Shown here piece after piece: positions 60,208 to 64,000 of a DNA stretch of 64,000 nucleotides. The notes beneath the pieces are model-generated. The model ran no database searches. It saw only the letters and a list, made by a program, of their open reading frames with translations, and was not told the origin of the DNA. The first letter of the stretch is position 1; each line of letters begins with the position of its first letter. Source of the DNA: Onishia taeanensis (lineage in GTDB: Bacteria > Pseudomonadota > Gammaproteobacteria > Pseudomonadales > Halomonadaceae); NCBI RefSeq assembly GCF_900100755.1, contig NZ_FNCI01000007.1, positions 1 through 64,000 on the forward strand, read 5' to 3'. The position numbers and the translations under genes are program-made.

Positions 60208-60660
60208 ATGACCCAGATCGATTTCTACATTCTCCCCGATACCACCCTCGACGCCCGGCTCGGCTTCGCCTGTCGGCTCGCCGAGACCATTCATCGCAAG
60301 GGCTTCCGGCTGCACCTGCACGCCGAGGACGAAGCCATGGCCAAGCTCATCGACGAGCGGCTGTGGACCTTCAAGCCCGAGAGCTACCTGCCCCATGCAG
60401 TGGTCGGCAGCGAGATGGCGGCCACGGTGCCGGTGACCATCGGCTGGCAGGGCCCGCCGGACCCGGCGCGGGAAATGGACCCCGACATGGCGATGCTCAA
60501 TCTGCACCCGGAGATCCCGGAGTGGTTCTCGCGCTTCTCCCGGGTCGCCGAGATCATCAACCAGCATCAGGACGTGCTGACCGCCAAGCGCGAGTGCTGG
60601 CGCATTTACAAGCAGCGCGGCTATCCGGTGACGCCTCACCACCTGCCCGCCCAGGGCTGA
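60208..60660 (+). CDS. holC: DNA polymerase III subunit chi
   Basis: Chi links the clamp loader to single-strand-binding protein. The 150-residue protein starts MTQIDFYILPDTTLDARLGF and contains RKGFRLHLHAEDEAMAKLID, LWTFKPESYLPHAVVG and RFSRVAEIINQHQDVL. The ATG at 60208 fits the family. The gene precedes valS, which is standard. Confidence 0.94.
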   Translation: MTQIDFYILPDTTLDARLGFACRLAETIHRKGFRLHLHAEDEAMAKLIDERLWTFKPESYLPHAVVGSEMAATVPVTIGWQGPPDPAREMDPDMAMLNLHPEIPEWFSRFSRVAEIINQHQDVLTAKRECWRIYKQRGYPVTPHHLPAQG

Positions 60661-60742
60661 GCGCGCTCCGAGCACCGCCACCTCGCTCGCCCCTTCCCCG
60701 CCCGCGGTGCGCCCAGCGGTCATGACGCGCGCGCCCCGGCAG

Positions 60743-60748
60743 GCTATA
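60743..60748 (+). promoter_or_regulatory. Candidate -10 box upstream of valS
   Basis: A perfect TATAAT about 93 bases upstream of the valS ATG, in the 180-base gap after holC. No good -35 is visible, so the promoter is only likely. Confidence 0.4.
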
Positions 60749-60840
60749 ATCGGGCCCATTTTTCGCGCTTTCCACGCCGATCGAACACGGTCCGGCGTCG
60801 CTCCTCCTTTCAGGCAGCACTTCTTCAGGCAGAGTTTGCA

Positions 60841-63690
60841 ATGGACAAGACCTACCAACCCGAACAGATCGAAACCCGCTGGTACCAGCGCTGGGAAGCC
60901 GACAACCGCTTCGCGCCGTCCGGCGAGGGCAAGCCCTTCTCGATCATGATTCCGCCGCCCAACGTGACCGGCAGCCTGCACATGGGCCACGCCTTCCAGG
61001 ACACCATCATGGATACCCTGACGCGCTGGAAGCGGATGCAGGGTAACAACACCCTGTGGCAGGTAGGCACCGACCACGCCGGTATCGCCACCCAGATGCT
61101 GGTGGAGCGCAAGGTCGCCGCCGAGGAAGGCAAGAGCCGCCACGACCTGGGACGCGAAGCCTTCACCGACAAGATCTGGGAATGGAAGCAGGAATCCGGC
61201 GGCCACATCACCCGCCAGCTGCGCCGCATGGGCGCCAGCGTCGACTGGAGCCGCGAGCGCTTCACCATGGACGATGGCTTCTACAAGGCGGTGCAGGAAG
61301 TCTTTGTGCGTCTCTATGAAGAAAACCTGATCTATCGCGGCAAGCGCCTGGTCAACTGGGATCCGACCCTACACACCGCTATTTCCGATCTCGAGGTCGA
61401 AAACCGCGAGCAGCAGGGCCAGTTCTGGCATTTCCGCTACCCGCTGGCCGACGGCGTGACCACCGATGACGGCCGCGATCACCTGATCGTCGCCACCACC
61501 CGTCCCGAGACCCTGCTCGGCGACACCGGCGTGGCGGTCAACCCCAAGGATCCGCGCTTCGCCTCGCTGATCGGCAAGTTCATCACGCTGCCGCTGGTAG
61601 GCCGGCGCATCCCTATCGTCGCCGACGAGCATGCCGACATGGACAAGGGCTCGGGCTGTGTGAAGATCACCCCGGCCCACGACTTCAATGACTATGAGGT
61701 CGGCAAGCGCCAGGGACACCTGCTGATCAACGTGATGACTCAGGACGCCAAGATCCGCGAGCGCGCCGAGATCTTCGACCTGCAGGGCCGTCCACAGCCT
61801 GACGAAGACGCCAGCCTACCGGCCGCCTACTCAGGGCTCGACCGCTTCGCTGCCCGCGAGGCGCTGGTCGCCGACATGGAGGCCGCGGGCCTGCTCGAGA
61901 AAGTCGAGGCCGTTACCAACACCCTGCCCTACGGCGACCGTTCCGGTGATGTCATCGAGCCGCTGCTCACCGATCAGTGGTTCGTCGCCGTCGAGGAACT
62001 GGCCAAGCCGGCCATCGCCGCGGTCGAGAACGGCGACATCGAGTTCGTGCCCAAGAACTACGAAAACATGTACTTCGCCTGGATGCGCGACCTGCAGGAC
62101 TGGTGTATCTCCCGCCAGCTGTGGTGGGGCCACCGCATCCCGGCCTGGTACGACGCCGCGGGCAAGGTCTACGTCGGCCGCACCGAGGCGGAAGTGCGCG
62201 ACAAGCACGGCCTCGATGCCGACATCGCGCTCACTCAGGACGAAGACGTGCTGGACACCTGGTTCAGCTCCGGACTGTGGACCTTCGGCACTCTCGGCTG
62301 GCCCGAGCAGACGCCAGAACTGGCCACCTTCCACCCGACCAGCGTGCTGGTCACCGGCTTCGACATCATCTTCTTCTGGGTCGCCCGGATGATCATGATG
62401 ACGCTGAAGTTCACCGGCGAGGTGCCCTTCAAGCAGGTCTACGTCCACGGTCTGGTACGCGACGCTCAGGGCCAGAAGATGTCCAAGTCCAAGGGCAACG
62501 TGCTGGATCCCATCGACCTGATCGACGGCATCAGCCTCGACGACCTGGTCGAGAAGCGCACCGGCAACATGATGCAGCCGCAGAAGGCCAAGGCGATCGC
62601 CAAGGCCACCCGAGGCGAGTTCAGCGAGGGCATCGAGCCCCACGGCACCGACGCGCTGCGCTTCACCTTCCTGTCCCAGGCCACCACCGGCCGCGACATC
62701 AAGTTCGACATGGGTCGCCTGGACGGCTACCGCAACTTCTGCAACAAGCTGTGGAACGCCTCGCGCTACGTGCTGATGAACGCCGAGGGCCAGGACACGG
62801 GGCTCGACCCTCAGGCAGAGATCGAACTGTCGCTGGCCGATCGCTTCATCATCTCGCGCCTGCAGCAGACCGAGGCCCAGGTCACCAAGGCATTGGAAGA
62901 GTTCCGCTTCGACCACGCCTCTCAGGCGCTTTATGACTTCGTCTGGAACGAGTACTGCGACTGGTACCTGGAGCTCTCCAAGCCGGTGCTGTGGGACGAA
63001 GCGGCCAGCGATGCCGCCAAGCGCGGCACCCGCCGCACCCTGGTGCGGGTGCTGGAAGCCATCCTGCGCCTGGCGCACCCGATGATGCCCTACATCTCCG
63101 AGGAGATCTGGCAGAGGGTGGCACCGCTGGCGGGCATCGACACCTCCGCCTCGCCCTCGATCATGACCCAGCCCTGGCCCCAGGCCGAGCAGGACAAGAT
63201 CGACGAGCAGGCGACCCGCGATATCGAGTGGCTGAAGGGCGTGATCGTCGCCGTGCGTAATATCCGCGCCGAGATGAACATCGCACCGGGCAAGGCTCTC
63301 GAGGTGCTGCTGACCAAGGGCGAGGCCGGCGACCGGGAGCGCCTGGAGGCCAACCGCCGCTTCCTGGCGAAGCTCGCCAAGCTCGAGAGCGTGACCTGGC
63401 TCGACGATCCGGCTACCGCCCCGCTGTGCGCCACCCAACTGGTCGGCGAGATGGAAGTGCTGGTGCCGATGGCCGACTTGATCGACAAGGACGTGGAGCT
63501 CGCCCGCCTCGCCAAGGAGATCGAGAAGCAGGACAAGCTGATCACCGGCACCGAGAAGAAGCTCGGCAACGAGAGCTTCACCGCCAAGGCGCCTGAGGCG
63601 GTGGTGCAGAAGGAGCGCGACAAGCTGGCCGACTTCAAGGCCGCCCGCACCCTGCTGGCCGAGCAGCGCGACAAGATCGCCGCGCTTTGA
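60841..63690 (+). CDS. valS: Valine--tRNA ligase
   Basis: A class I aminoacyl-tRNA synthetase. The 949-residue protein has the HIGH-type motif [16 protein letters not shown] near residue 41 and the KMSKS-type motif [10 protein letters not shown] near residue 545. An editing domain ([19 protein letters not shown]) lies between them, and a C-terminal coiled-coil arm ([20 protein letters not shown]) ends the protein. All parts are present. A terminator follows. Confidence 0.98.
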   Translation: MDKTYQPEQIETRWYQRWEADNRFAPSGEGKPFSIMIPPPNVTGSLHMGHAFQDTIMDTLTRWKRMQGNNTLWQVGTDHAGIATQMLVERKVAAEEGKSRHDLGREAFTDKIWEWKQESGGHITRQLRRMGASVDWSRERFTMDDGFYKAVQEVFVRLYEENLIYRGKRLVNWDPTLHTAISDLEVENREQQGQFWHFRYPLADGVTTDDGRDHLIVATTRPETLLGDTGVAVNPKDPRFASLIGKFITLPLVGRRIPIVADEHADMDKGSGCVKITPAHDFNDYEVGKRQGHLLINVMTQDAKIRERAEIFDLQGRPQPDEDASLPAAYSGLDRFAAREALVADMEAAGLLEKVEAVTNTLPYGDRSGDVIEPLLTDQWFVAVEELAKPAIAAVENGDIEFVPKNYENMYFAWMRDLQDWCISRQLWWGHRIPAWYDAAGKVYVGRTEAEVRDKHGLDADIALTQDEDVLDTWFSSGLWTFGTLGWPEQTPELATFHPTSVLVTGFDIIFFWVARMIMMTLKFTGEVPFKQVYVHGLVRDAQGQKMSKSKGNVLDPIDLIDGISLDDLVEKRTGNMMQPQKAKAIAKATRGEFSEGIEPHGTDALRFTFLSQATTGRDIKFDMGRLDGYRNFCNKLWNASRYVLMNAEGQDTGLDPQAEIELSLADRFIISRLQQTEAQVTKALEEFRFDHASQALYDFVWNEYCDWYLELSKPVLWDEAASDAAKRGTRRTLVRVLEAILRLAHPMMPYISEEIWQRVAPLAGIDTSASPSIMTQPWPQAEQDKIDEQATRDIEWLKGVIVAVRNIRAEMNIAPGKALEVLLTKGEAGDRERLEANRRFLAKLAKLESVTWLDDPATAPLCATQLVGEMEVLVPMADLIDKDVELARLAKEIEKQDKLITGTEKKLGNESFTAKAPEAVVQKERDKLADFKAARTLLAEQRDKIAAL

Positions 63691-63748
63691 GCCGCCTGAG
63701 AGGCGCGCCGCCTAGCCTAGCGAAGGCGGCCTCGTCTCATTGTTGATC

Positions 63749-63785
63749 ACTCGGCCCCATCGCCTCGATGGGGCCGAGTCGTTTG
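63749..63785 (+). terminator. Terminator after valS
   Basis: ACTCGGCCCCATCG (63749-63762) and CGATGGGGCCGAGT (63766-63779) form a perfect 14-bp stem on a CCT loop, followed by CGTTTG. Confidence 0.85.
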
Positions 63786-64000
63786 CGTCGCGCCATCAGA
63801 TTCAATGGCAGGTGCTGGCCTTAATCGTCGGCCCGGGGATCTGCGAACACTGTTCGTTATCACGGCCTTGGCCTATAATCCCGGGCTAATAAGGATTCGT
63901 TTCATAAGCCTCACGCTGTGCCCACCGCCTTCTGAACGCGCACGGGTCCCTGTGTGGGCCACCGGTGCCATGTCTACTGGCTAGCGCCCACGCCCTCAGC
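63786..64000 (+). other. Right-edge stretch with a probable promoter, no gene seen
   Basis: A TATAAT at 63874-63879 with TGTTCG 17 bases upstream could be a promoter for a gene beyond the right edge. I find no convincing start codon or open frame here. Confidence 0.4.

Noticed and set aside
61831..63438. 535-codon reverse frame over valS
   Set aside because: A mirror frame of valS with His/Gln/Val-rich text.

Overview
The window is a GC-rich chromosomal segment of a gammaproteobacterium, most likely Halomonas or a close relative in the Halomonadaceae. Its gene blocks match those of Pseudomonas aeruginosa and other gammaproteobacteria: queA-tgt-yajC-secD-secF; iscR-iscS-iscA-ndk-rlmN-pilF-rodZ-ispG-hisS-yfgM-bamB-der; aroE-hemF-tsaC-dprA-LysM gene facing def-fmt-rsmB-trkA-trkH; and lptFG divergent from pepA with holC-valS. 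The genus is inferred from gene content and order and was not tested by a search.

Layout. At 1-4.6 kb lie the 5' end of a chemotaxis receptor gene with a flagellar-type promoter, then trpBA and the divergent activator gene trpI. At 4.8-7.7 kb is a relic of an integrated element. It has a tRNA-Leu(CAA) gene on the right, an imperfect direct repeat of the tRNA 3' half on the left, a decayed tyrosine (P2-type) integrase next to the tRNA, and two intact AT-rich genes of unknown function. At 7.9-13.6 kb are tRNA queuosine modification and Sec translocon accessory genes. At 13.7-28.5 kb are suhB, trmJ, cysE, the reduced isc operon and the long ndk-to-der run. At 28.5-36 kb are an AAA+ ATPase, an M48 lipoprotein protease and the aroE-hemF-tsaC-dprA-LysM block. 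At 36-44 kb are def-fmt-rsmB, dodecin, the Trk potassium system and a TraB-family protein. At 44-51 kb is an accessory stretch with a diguanylate cyclase, a palindromic repeat element, a DTW-domain enzyme, a BASS transporter, an exported metallo-beta-lactamase-fold protein, a sirtuin and an AT-rich orphan membrane gene. At 51-64 kb are truC-tcdA, bacterioferritin and its ferredoxin, an RDD protein, lptFG, pepA, a branched-chain aminotransferase, holC and valS.

How the genes work together. Most are housekeeping genes: translation and tRNA modification (queA, tgt, trmJ, rlmN, hisS, def, fmt, rsmB, truC, tcdA, tsaC, valS), envelope assembly (yajC/secDF, bamB, yfgM, lptFG, pilF, rodZ) and iron-sulfur or iron homeostasis (iscR/S/A, bfr, bfd). 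Four regulatory sites fit their neighbours well: a sigma-28-like promoter before the receptor gene, a TrpI operator between trpI and trpB, an IscR type-1-like site over the -35 of the iscR promoter, and a strong tRNA promoter.

The best candidate for something undescribed is the two-gene AT-rich cassette (4942-6952) kept inside the relic of a P2-like integrated element, where accessory and anti-phage genes are often carried. Also notable are an isc operon without iscU, hscB, hscA or fdx, a palindromic MITE-like element that supplies the stop codons of two convergent genes, an AT-rich membrane-protein orphan with a perfect palindrome over its probable promoter, and repeated short tandem duplications at gene ends.
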